This document shows positions 48,923 to 59,700 of a DNA stretch of 64,000 bases, one piece after another. The notes below the pieces were generated by a model that made no database searches, was not told the DNA's origin, and worked only from the letters and a program-made list of their open reading frames with translations. Source of the stretch: Saccharomycopsis fibuligera x Saccharomycopsis cf. fibuligera. Its lineage: Eukaryota > Ascomycota > Saccharomycetes > Ascoideales > Saccharomycopsidaceae. Location: the NCBI GenBank assembly GCA_001936135.1, contig CP012817.1, forward strand, positions 1,364,001 to 1,428,000, in the 5' to 3' direction. The position numbers and the translations under genes were made by a program. Numbering within the stretch: position 1 is the stretch's first letter; every line of letters starts with the position of its first letter.

Positions 48923-51900
48923 ATGCCTTTTCCCGATATCGAGTTGCCTTGCAAAGTTCAGGCAGTCTACTCTTGGGGCGGCGAACAAGACGATGATTTG
49001 GGCTTCATCGAGGGCGACCTCATCGAAGTCGACAACTTTGGCGACGGCAACTGGTGGCACGGCAAGCTGAAGAGAAACAAAATGACCGGTAACTTCCCAT
49101 CTAACTTCGTCAAGATCTTAGAGCCGGTAGAGCCCAAGACTTCTTCGCCTTCGGCTGCTGCTGCTGCTGCTACGTCTACTCCTTCCCCTGCTCCTGTCGT
49201 TTCATCCGCAGCTTCGTCGCCAGCCAAAATGGTAAACCACTCCAAGTCAAACTCCAACTCTCTGTTCAACAAGCGCATACCATATGACGCTGCCCATTCC
49301 ACTGCAAATACGACCCTTGATAATGATAGTATACTATTTCCAACCAGCAAGCAACCGCAAATCTCCCACTCCGCATCTTCCCATACTCTTAACGCAAATC
49401 CATCCGTCAGCTCGCACCACAACTCCCACAGCCAGAATAGCAGTTTCTCACTTTCTCCCGAGGAAATAGAACTGCAGATTCAGCAACTTAGGCAGTTGCA
49501 GCAGTTGCAGCAGTTGCAAAATGAAATGCAAAAATCTCAAATAGCTCACTCCTTGTCAACTCCCCAAAATTTGAATTTATTAGTGAACCAGCTCAATGAC
49601 TTCTTCAACGCCAACAAGGGCAAAGTGCCGAGCGCAGACTATGCCAGAGGGGCTCTATCGCTCAATCATGCTGCTAGCAACTCTAGCTTTTCCGGTCTTC
49701 GTACCAGCCTAAGCAACAATAGTATAGCACAGGCTCATGGCACTGTCCCAGCTGCAGCTGATGGCGCTAACGTGAAAAGCAACTTACCTCACTCCATTTC
49801 CATGCCATTGGGTGGGTTTGAAAGATTACGTCCATTCAATGATGCTCGCGAATTTTCGAATACGTCCACTTTGAAGCCATCCAATGCCACTGATGTTCTA
49901 GACCACAACGACTCTAACAGTTTGAAAAGCACAAAGTCCAATGAGTTGCCCCCACCGCCTCCTCCACCAGCCCACAGAGTGCCAATAAAGTCATCTTACT
50001 CTGTCAACCCAATGCGCCAGCACAATAGTAGCCTTTCTCAAAATGACATAAACCCGGATTTTTTGCATGCTTTTAGTAAAAATATGAGTATGGATGGAAA
50101 CCATCTTAACATGCACCAACAGCTGGAAGTCCCTGGCAATAAACCTTTTTACCAAAATTTACCAAACTCTAACAACACCAGTTTTGTCGCCCCATATGAT
50201 CCAGAAACACTCAATCAGTCTAAATCAAGCATTAATGATGTTGGCAATTATGCTAACAGCGCTACTGTCGATGACATTTCTAGCATTAGCGGCGGCACGC
50301 ATTTCAACTCCAATGAAAGCGTTTCCAGTTCGATTTCTACTGCAATCACTGATTTTAGCGCTACAAGCGCTGGAAGCTATTATAGGCACAAAGCCATTGG
50401 AGGACCTATTCCGGTTCCTGCTTCAATTACAAATCCTCCCTCTGCTGGCCTTGCTGCCGCTGCTACTGGTGCTACTGGTGCTGGTGCTTCCAGCAATACT
50501 GGTTTGCCTCCAATTCCAGGTAGAAGCAATGCAGTCAAGCAGGAGGATCAGGAAGATAGTGAGCTAAAAGCCAGTTTCATGAAGAGCAAATACTACAGAA
50601 GAGTCTCAGCAGAAGATAGTTTCGAACTCAATAATTCCAAAGGAATGGTTTCCAAATTAAACAACGCCGGTAATGCCAACGATTCTCAAAAAGTCATTGT
50701 CGCAACTACCAGTAACAGCAACAATACACATAATCCATTGGATGTTATTTTCGTTGAAGAGAAAAAAAACAAAAAGCAATCAACTACGAATTTTTTGAAA
50801 AAATTATTTCTAAAAGAAGGCAACACCAAAACTAATCCTCTCAACAACCCTTCCGCTGCGTTACCAACTTTGAAAAACAATAATTTTGCTGATTTGAGCT
50901 TTGACAGTGCTGATACTGAAGCGTCTTGGATTGAGAATAAAGTTGATTTGAATAGATCTACCAGTATAAGTGCTAAAGACTACAAATTAAGACAAAAAAG
51001 AGCATTGGAAAATGAAAAGTATTTAATTCTTGAGCCACAGAAATTACTTACTGAGGCCAACAGTAACGAAGTGCTTCCAATTTCTAAATATGGTATGCCA
51101 TTGTCTCAGCAAGAAATGATTGATTTCAACAAGGACTTCAAAAATATTGACGATTTTGTCAGAAACTTGAAACATTTGCCATACATTTCTCCAAAGACTT
51201 TTGTGACTAATGAAATTGCCATCAAATATGCCAATGATTTGGACAGAATAAGAGCTTGTTATATTTTCTGTACTGAGAAAATCCACTTGATTGAATCTAA
51301 CGAAATTATTGACGTGCGTAATTCGCCAGCAAAGTACATCAACAGTATTTTCCAATCTAAATCTGCTACCGTTTATCAACTTGCTTGGCTCATGAAGGTG
51401 TTTTTAGATTCTTTGAAACTTAAAAATGAGTTAATTGTTGGGTATTTCAAAAAACCAAATGAGTGCAACTCTAACTTGACCACAAACCATGTTTGGAATA
51501 GTGTCTTAATTAATAATGAATGGCGTTTTATTGACTGTGGGTTAGCAAACATTCATAGCTTTTTGAATCCAATTTTGACTAATAATGTGGATAGCAATTC
51601 TTCTGGATCCTCGTCATCATCAGCAGCTTATAATTCTGGCGCCTCTATGGCTGCTTCTATAGCTACTCCAAACACTTCAAAATCAAAATACGGTAACGCT
51701 GCTACTAATAATTCCATATACTTTTTGACCAAACCTTTGGAGCTCATCCATACTCATATTCCTACATTGATTGAACAACAGCACATTTCTCCCCCATTGG
51801 ATTCAATGATCGCATTAGCTTTGCCTTCTTGTTATCCTCAATTTTTCAAAACTGATCTCAACATCAAAAAATTCAATAATGCATTGACCAGATTGCAGGA

Positions 51901-52642
51901 CTTGGAAGTGTTTGAGATTGTCTTGGAAGTTCCAAGAGATATTGAAGTATTCTGTTCCATCAAGTCTGATGAAGCCACTGCTGTTGCTACGACGTCGGCG
52001 TCAAATAACATTTTGCCAAGCACCCAGTCGTCATTGACATCGTTAAAGAAGAACTTGCAAACTCCTGTGCTGCTGCTGCCTACAATGTTTAAGGAAGACA
52101 AATTCAGAGACCTTAGCTTGTCGCAAATATTCTGGAAAAACAACATTAAATATTGCCGCATTAAGTCAGTATTGCCTCCGGGAGCAACTCAAGGGATCTT
52201 GGAAATTTACAGCGGTGAAAAAGGTTTACAAAAATCACTCACAAATATTCACCCACTTAGTCTTACTGTGCCTTTATTTCACCAAGGAGATTATAGGGAG
52301 TTGCAGTTTGTCACCAGATATCCAACCATTCATTGTCAGTCTCATGATTTGTATGTGAAGGGCCCACAAATCAAGAATTTGAACGTTGATGGCACTTATA
52401 TCTTCAGTGTGGCACAACATCCATCAATGGGGATCACTAACGCTTCGGGATTTTTGAAGACTAAATTGGCATTGCAAACACCTACAGGAAGAATCATCAA
52501 ACTTAGGAAAAAGGATTTGCAAACTCCATATGGCACTTGGGAAGCTAGTGTCGTATGCGATGAAGTGGGGGTTTGGAAAGGATTAGTTGTCACCGATGGT
52601 GGTGTTGCTTGGTGCGTCTTTGCAGAATGGATTTGCAAATGA
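48923..52642 (+). CDS. CYK3: Cytokinesis protein Cyk3 (SH3 plus transglutaminase-like domain)
   Basis: SH3 protein of the bud-neck ring that promotes primary septum formation through chitin synthase 2 and Inn1. 1,239 residues (885 in S. cerevisiae). SH3 domain at 10-68: KVQAVYSW, DDDLGFIEGDLIEV, WWHGK, GNFPSNFV. A long disordered middle has Ser/Asn-rich sequence, a QLQQLQQLQ stretch near 190-200 and a seven-proline run at about 343. The transglutaminase-like domain (about 770-880) keeps His856 (NHVWN) and Asp871 (FIDCG), but the residue at the catalytic Cys position appears to be Val (SATVYQLAW), so it is probably not an enzyme, as known for yeast Cyk3. ATG at 48923 starts MPFPDIELP. Confidence 0.93.
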   Translation: MPFPDIELPCKVQAVYSWGGEQDDDLGFIEGDLIEVDNFGDGNWWHGKLKRNKMTGNFPSNFVKILEPVEPKTSSPSAAAAAATSTPSPAPVVSSAASSPAKMVNHSKSNSNSLFNKRIPYDAAHSTANTTLDNDSILFPTSKQPQISHSASSHTLNANPSVSSHHNSHSQNSSFSLSPEEIELQIQQLRQLQQLQQLQNEMQKSQIAHSLSTPQNLNLLVNQLNDFFNANKGKVPSADYARGALSLNHAASNSSFSGLRTSLSNNSIAQAHGTVPAAADGANVKSNLPHSISMPLGGFERLRPFNDAREFSNTSTLKPSNATDVLDHNDSNSLKSTKSNELPPPPPPPAHRVPIKSSYSVNPMRQHNSSLSQNDINPDFLHAFSKNMSMDGNHLNMHQQLEVPGNKPFYQNLPNSNNTSFVAPYDPETLNQSKSSINDVGNYANSATVDDISSISGGTHFNSNESVSSSISTAITDFSATSAGSYYRHKAIGGPIPVPASITNPPSAGLAAAATGATGAGASSNTGLPPIPGRSNAVKQEDQEDSELKASFMKSKYYRRVSAEDSFELNNSKGMVSKLNNAGNANDSQKVIVATTSNSNNTHNPLDVIFVEEKKNKKQSTTNFLKKLFLKEGNTKTNPLNNPSAALPTLKNNNFADLSFDSADTEASWIENKVDLNRSTSISAKDYKLRQKRALENEKYLILEPQKLLTEANSNEVLPISKYGMPLSQQEMIDFNKDFKNIDDFVRNLKHLPYISPKTFVTNEIAIKYANDLDRIRACYIFCTEKIHLIESNEIIDVRNSPAKYINSIFQSKSATVYQLAWLMKVFLDSLKLKNELIVGYFKKPNECNSNLTTNHVWNSVLINNEWRFIDCGLANIHSFLNPILTNNVDSNSSGSSSSSAAYNSGASMAASIATPNTSKSKYGNAATNNSIYFLTKPLELIHTHIPTLIEQQHISPPLDSMIALALPSCYPQFFKTDLNIKKFNNALTRLQDLEVFEIVLEVPRDIEVFCSIKSDEATAVATTSASNNILPSTQSSLTSLKKNLQTPVLLLPTMFKEDKFRDLSLSQIFWKNNIKYCRIKSVLPPGATQGILEIYSGEKGLQKSLTNIHPLSLTVPLFHQGDYRELQFVTRYPTIHCQSHDLYVKGPQIKNLNVDGTYIFSVAQHPSMGITNASGFLKTKLALQTPTGRIIKLRKKDLQTPYGTWEASVVCDEVGVWKGLVVTDGGVAWCVFAEWICK

Positions 52643-53903
52643 GATATAAACATGATTTCATACGTTTTGCTTTTTCTTATCATGACTTATTTTCTTTTTT
52701 TTTTTTTTTTTTTTTTTTTAGTTTTTGATTTCTACTAAATTGTTTCCTGTCTTTTTTGCAATGCGTTCATGATATGATTTGGGACTGATTTTGTGGTGTT
52801 TTCTTTTTACTTGTTTTTTCTTTTATCGCATTTCATTTCACTTCATTTCGTTCATTCTGTTCGTTTCGCTTCGTTTTGTTTGGTGTTTCTTTCCTTGGTT
52901 ACTCTTTTTTTAACTTCTTTGGTTTTCCAATTTATTTTTATCCCTTGATACATCTTTTAGTGGCCACTTACTCACAAAGTACTTAATTTCTCATCACATT
53001 CTACCAAGTCAGCTTAGCTTGCTTTACATAATCTTCCTACCGTTAATGGACGAACTACATGACATATTTACAGAAATAGTAGCAGTAATTGCAGCTTCAA
53101 TTAGATGTCTCACGAAACGGCATGATTAGCATTTTGTCGTAAACTAAATTTCCATAATTGGCAATCGTTGATTTTTCGCTTAACCAATTGGTTTTTCTGC
53201 AACTTTCCAAACACATTTGCAAAATTGCAATTGCATTCAGTCATCTGCCATGCCTATTTTTGAACTTTGCTAATTAAACGTGAATTTACTGTAAGTCCAA
53301 ATTACTTTCCTCTAATCCCCAAAGTCCCATTTCCCACTCAAATAAGATGCCTGTTACTGAGCCATGTTGCTTGGCCCAGCCTAAGCTGTTTCGACTAGTG
53401 TGTTCTGCTGTGTATAGTGCTTCAATGCGAAAGCTTATTCATGCTAAAGTATGTATCACGTGGTGCAGAGGGTTTTTGTTGTAGTGGCGAGCATCAGGCT
53501 GAGTGTTTTACTAGTGATTTAACGCTTCAGTGACTCCCAATCTTTTTCTGTTACCAGACTACTCATCCCAGTCTTGTAGCCGTAAGTCAACAAGCCTCCA
53601 CGCCTCTGCTTTTGGGTCCTTTTCCTCGCAGTTCGTCAGTTGTATCCTTACTTTCACTTCTAAGCAGTATCATTTGCTCAAAACTGGACACCAAACCATA
53701 GCGCCACAGTGGGGTTTTTTCAATATCAATTTCTTTTTTTTTCTCTAGTACCAATCCGCTTTTTGCACATTTATCATAAAATCCTAAAGATCTCACATCC
53801 CAAATACTACGGAATCACCAAGTCATATTCACAAAGATCGACGCTCTTCATCGAATAGAGAAATCAGCGTCCTCTTTTCAAAGTCGCCACATAAATAGCA
53901 ACA
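52643..53903. other. Intergenic: CYK3 3' side and CHS4 promoter
   Basis: About 1.26 kb. T run of about 30 at 52690-52720, then TTTCGTT-like repeats near 52838-52880. CHS4 promoter sequence follows; no exact CDRE was found. No gene. Confidence 0.5.
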
Positions 53904-54055
53904 ATGATTCAGGAAAGCAACATCACCAACATCAGTAATAACCTCAACACCAATAATGCCGCAAAAGCCAGTCAGCCAGACGCTGCCAACAACAATGTGA
54001 TCCTCAGCCCAAACTTTAGTGAATTTCCCAGAAGCGCTTTTAAATCTGCTGCCGA

Positions 54056-54093
<38 letters not shown>

Positions 54094-55847
54094 GCGACGA
54101 CAATAGCGACAGCAATATTATCGATAATAAAAACAGTAACAACATTAATAAAATTAATAATGATAATAATAATTCTGAAGCGTACCAAACTATCAGGTTA
54201 GTAACCTCATCATCGCAGGGCCTTCATCCAAATGAAAGCGTCCTCGGCTCGGTGCCTTCGGAACAGCAGCAGTCTCACCAAGAAAAACCACAGCCACAAC
54301 AACATCAACATCAACATCAACATCAACATCAACAAGAGCAACTGCGCGCTGATATGGGCTCTGATTCTCATGTTTCCTCTGGCGCTAATAGCACGAACAC
54401 TTATGTTTCTGCTAATCAGAATATGAATAGCGAAGTAGATTCAACACAAAAACCACCAGCTGCAAATAATAGTCAAGCTCAAACTCAAGCTCAAGCTCAA
54501 CAGAAACCACTCAGTGAAACTAACAGTAAACCACTCAGTGAAACTAACAGTAGCTGTTTGCAAAATCTAAGCACTGTTGGATCTTCTTTGAAAACTGGCA
54601 AGACTCAAACGACGCTTTCAGAAAGCACAAAGAGGACTGCTTCTGGAAATCTGACTCATCTGTATTCTACCGAAAGATATGTTTCACCGCCAGTGACCAT
54701 TATCAGCGGTAAGTCTCATAGATTGATTAGCAAGTTTTTGGGAAACAATAAAAACAGTTTGATGCCAAGAATGAGAACTATAGAACTATATCGACAAAAT
54801 GCTAAAAAATCGAGTGACTTGTACGTGTTATTTCAATTTTCCCAATACCTTTTACAAACCGCATTGTTAATGGATGAAACAGATGCTAAAGACAGTTTTG
54901 GAGAGACTGGTAATTTCGAACATATCAAAAAAGATTTACTCAAGGAAGCCACTGTATATTTAAAGAAACTTGCTGATAAAGGTTATGTAGATGCGCAGTA
55001 CTTGCTTGGAGATGCTTATTCTTCTGGAGTATTAGGTAAAATTGACAATAATAAATCATTCCAACTTTTCCAGGCTGCTGCTAAACACGGTCATATTGAA
55101 TCATGTTATAGAGTTTCGCATTGTTATGAAGAAGGTATTGGTACTCAAAAAGATGCTAAAAAGGCTATTCAGTTTTTAAGATCTGCTGCCACTCGAAATC
55201 ATTCTGCAGCAATGTACAAGTTAGGATGTTATTCATACCATGGAAGAATGGGTTTACCCAAAGATGAAGAAACGAAAAAGAGCGGTATCAAATGGTTAAC
55301 TATTGCTGTTTCCAAGGCCAACGAATTAACATGTGCTGCACCGTATGAATTAGCGAAAATTTACGAATCGGGATTCAAGGATTTTTTGATTCCTGATAAA
55401 AAGTACGCACTTGAATTATACGTGCAAGCAGCTTCATTAGGTCATGTTCCTTCTGCGGTTATCTTGGGTAAAGCATACGAACTGGGAACCGATATTCCTC
55501 AAGATGCTGGTTTATCTATACACTACTACACTCAAGCTGCATTAGCAGGCAACGCTGAAGCGATGCTTGCCATGTGTGCTTGGTACTTGGTTGGTGCTGA
55601 ACCTTTTTTGCAAAAAGATGAAGACGAAGCTTATGCTTGGGCCTTAAGATCAGCTAATAATGGATTTGCTAAAGCCCAGTTTGCAGTGGGTCATTTCTTG
55701 GAAAAAGGAGTTGGCTGTGAAGTAGATTTAGAAGAAAGTCAAAAATGGATTCAAAAAGCAGCCAGAAATGGGGATTTGAGAGCAAAACAGAAAATTGGTA
55801 ATAATGTTGAAGTGGAAAAAACTGACGATAAATGTGTTATAATGTGA
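53904..55847 (+). CDS. CHS4: Chitin synthase 3 activator Chs4/Skt5 (Sel1 repeats, CAAX box)
   Basis: Activates chitin synthase 3 and ties it to septin scaffold Bni4 at the bud neck. 647 residues. The first 230 are Asn/Gln/Ser-rich with (AAC)n, HQHQHQ and AQAQAQ stretches and an exact KPLSETNS duplication. From about 285 to 635 come Sel1-like helical repeats, for example DAQYLLGDAYSSG, CYRVSHCYEEGIGTQKD, YELAKIYESG, VILGKAYE-x-G, AMLAMCAWYLVGAEP and AQFAVGHFLEKGVG. The protein ends CVIM, a farnesylation CAAX motif as in Skt5. Residue 527 is encoded by CTG; see findings. ATG at 53904 (ACAATGA). Confidence 0.93.
54504..54551 (+). repeat. 24-bp tandem duplication in CHS4
   Basis: Two identical 24-bp copies (54504-54527 and 54528-54551) encoding KPLSETNS twice. 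Being identical at the DNA level suggests a recent duplication. Confidence 0.97.
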
Positions 55848-56274
55848 AATTATCTTTACAGCTGGCATCTATTATTTTGCTTTTCTTTTGTTCTTTGTTT
55901 TTCTTTGTTTCTGCTTTTGAATTGTTTTGCTTTTGCTGTTATTTTTTTGTTTTTGCTTTTGTGTTTTCTTAGTTCCTTCGGCATGTTGCATCGATTGAAG
56001 TTTGTTAAAGTTTTTCGTTAAAATAAGATAGGATTAAACCAGGCGATAGAAATGTAATGATCTAGTTTTCTAGTTGAACTAATGTTTTTTAGGGGTATGC
56101 CTAGACTGGCTTGGCCAAATAATCTTTAGTTTCATCGCTTAAGATAATTTTATCTTTCCTATTTCTTAATTTGCTTACTGTTACTTTTGTTTTTTACCAT
56201 TTCATCAATTATATTTTTTATTTTTATTTCATAATATTTCTTTTTATTTTGATTTTTCATATTTGTCATACATC

Positions 56275-56309
<35 letters not shown>

Positions 56310-56733
56310 TCTTGCTTATTTTGTACTCTATATTCAATATAAATAGATTATGTATAACTAATTACAGGCTTTATGGATGTTGACTGGCTCCAACTACATC
56401 TGGCAAACCACCATTTATTTGATTAGATTTGGTTTAGAACTTAGTAATTCTAGTCTTATTTCTTTTAGTTTTACTTTAGTTTTCATTTTCCTTTGCCCTT
56501 TATGTTTTATATCTTTTCTTCAGGAGAAATACATAGAAAAAACGAAAACAGTTGGCATCAATTCAAATCTGGATATTCAATTTTGCAATCTCTACGGAAG
56601 TAATGAACAATGTGATGCATATCAAATCAACTAATTGTACATTAAAAAAAAAAAAAAAAAATAAAAGTCAACAAATATATATATATATAAAAGGATAAAA
56701 GATAAAAAAAATCAATGCAAAAACACATCATAA
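55848..56733. other. Convergent intergenic CHS4 / TRM3
   Basis: About 0.89 kb, strongly T-rich then A-rich, with a T run at about 56279-56306, an A run at 56645-56662 and a TATATATATATA stretch near 56676. The short frame at 56377-56634 is not supported. Confidence 0.6.
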
Positions 56734-59700
56734 CTAACAGTACTGTAAAGAATAAGCATGAACAATAAGCGCAGTAGCAGTTTGAATGTTCATTGATCTA
56801 ATGACCCCAACTTGTTTAATCTCCACACAGAAATCCAATTCTGCCAAAATATCCCCTGGAATACCTTCTCTTTCCTTACCCAACACAATCAATGATTTCT
56901 TAGGAAACTTTAAATCTTTATTCAATTGAACACTCTTATCTGTTTGTTCTAACCCAATTAACGTGTACCCATTTTCCCTTTTTTGTTTTCTCATAAACGC
57001 GATGATACTGTCAGGTTTCACTTCAGCCATCGGTAACCATAAGTCTGCCGTGACTGCCACATTCTTGAACTGAGGATGCTTCTTGTAATGAATATCACCA
57101 AGTGTAAGCAAACCTGCTCCCAAAACGTCACATAATCGGCAAATACCACCCAAATTTGGTGGTTTGTCAACTAAGGAACCAACAACAATCAAATCGCTTC
57201 TTTGCACATTGGCTAATTTGTCTTCGTTGTCCTTGTCTTTCTTTTCGCTTTTTGCCTTAGTGCTAATGCTTGTATCCTTTTCGACTATGTCTTGGATGTT
57301 TCTCCAAGCACCACTTTTCTTCTGTAGTGCGGTCTTGTCGGACTCTCCGGCTGCTGGCTTACCAATAGCAGCAACTGCAGCATTTTTTTCCTCATCAAGA
57401 CCCAATTGAAACATCTTTTGCTTATTGTTTCTAGAAAGAAGCCAAACTTCTTCATCATCCTCGCCTACTGGAATAGTTAATAATTGTTGTAAACCACCAG
57501 CGCTATATTTCTTGATATCCTGTTCTGGAATATAATCAATATCAGTACGATCACTAACTCGCAACAACACTCCACCGCATACGCCAACCAAAGTAACATC
57601 TTTTTGCAAATCCCAAAGCATAGCATCACCGCTTCTATACTCTTTGATCTTCCCATGTTGAGTTACAGCATTGTAAATGTTGTTGACAATTTCTTCTTCT
57701 TCAACTGGGATGTCCAAAACTTTAGCAGTTTTCCGATCAAGTTCGTTCTTCACACAGCACATCAATGAAGCGGAAAAATGTCTAAGTAAGACTTTACTCG
57801 ATGTACAGTATGGTACCACCACAGATAAGAATTTTTTGAGATACTTGCTTTCGTTAGCAGAGTCTAATTGTTGACAAATTAAAAAGCAGATTCTTTCATA
57901 AGACATAAGAATGGAAGGATTGGTATCAACTTCAGCAACTTTGGCAAACAATGAATCAATGAGTTTGAAATCTTTCAAGTAAATTATTCCTATAAGCCAT
58001 TCGATATACGTACGGGCCATTGGACTAGCATCTTTGGCCAACGCAGGCATAAAATACTCTTCAACATAAGGTGCCAAAAATACAGTCTCTAGCTTAGTAG
58101 CAACAACTAAGAGAATTGAGTAAAGTTGAATTCTTGACCATTCTTCATTTCCGTCAATTCTTTTTAAGGGGTTAAATAAATGAAAAATTGATTTAGAATT
58201 ATCAATGATGAACTGGAAAATGTATTTAGCAAGTTTGGAGTTTTTGGCCAACGAAGCAATAATCGCGATGGACTGTACTCTAGCTGCAACTTCTTTAGCC
58301 CCATAAGTGATTTCATATATATCGCCAACCCCAAAGTTGATCTCCTTATTGTACAATCTAGCCGCAATTGGCACAAGTTTGAATGCTTGAGCCCTAAGAC
58401 GAATGAAACTAAAAATTCTAATCAAAATGTTACCAAAGACGATACTTTCTGCGAAAATCGAAGGTGCTTCAAGTTGAAATTCAACAAGTTTTGCAGTGAT
58501 GCGGGGCAAAAAACCTCTTCTGCCGAAAGATTGCTCAATGATTTCAAATGCAATAGTTTCTAAAACTCTCTCACCGATTAATTCATTTCTAGTGCATAAA
58601 GACATGATTTTCGGGTCAAATAGTAAATCTATAAACAAAAAATGCAATTCTTGCTGATTGAGCTTCAACCGATCTTGGCAAATTAATTCCCAAATGGTGC
58701 TTAATACATCCACCACAATTTCAAGTTCTGAGTCATTAAGTGGCTCATTATCAACACTGTGGAGCATAGACGATAACAACTTTACCACTGCCAATTGAGC
58801 GTTAAAATCAATCACCGATGACTTTTCCCTAATAAGTTTGAACGTAGTTTGTTTGAGTTCGTCGGTCCATAAATGCACGCTTAAGAAGCTATTCAATATT
58901 TCAAAAAGTGACTTGTAAGTTTCATCTCTGAGAGTATGTTTGATTTGACTACTATTCAAATTTTTGAAAAAATAGCCACTCATTTTGAATAGCTCAGTAA
59001 TGTTACCTAGCCCCCAAATTTCACTTGCTTCTTCTTCGTCTTGTTCTTCAATAACATACTTCATTTGTTCGTAACAAGCAGCAAAAAATTTGAATTTTTC
59101 CGTTGCAAGCAGCACCACTTCAATATCAGTGCTCTGGAACTCAACGGCGATAGCAACCCATAATTTTTTCAAATTCACGTTATCAATCCACAAATTCTCA
59201 TCATCATTACCGAAAATATCCCCCGATGCTATTGTGTAGGCTTTGGACCAGATTCCTTTGTGCTTGATCAAATTATTCGAGAGTTCACTAGCAAGTTTGA
59301 GATAATATTTCTGTAAGACATTGAACAAGTATTTCAAATTGCTTAACTTGCTGAAAGTAAGCTCAGTTAAAATTAATGGGAAAATGGAATGCTTTAAAAT
59401 TACAATTTCCAAATCTTCGTAAATTGATTCGTTTTGTGGATCACTTGAAAGCACCAAATAAATGGTAACTACTGCGGCTTCAACATTATGCAACTTGTTA
59501 ATATTATTATCATCGAGCAATAATGATTTGAGGCTACTTTTAGAGTAGTTTTCAGAGATAAAATCAAGGAACAATTCCAAATCTTCGTCAAATAACCCGT
59601 ATCCAAAATTGGCAACATTATTCTTATTTGCATTCAATTGAATAAATCTGCCCAATAAGTGAACTAACTTAGACAAAGGCACAGCTTTAGAATCAATGTT

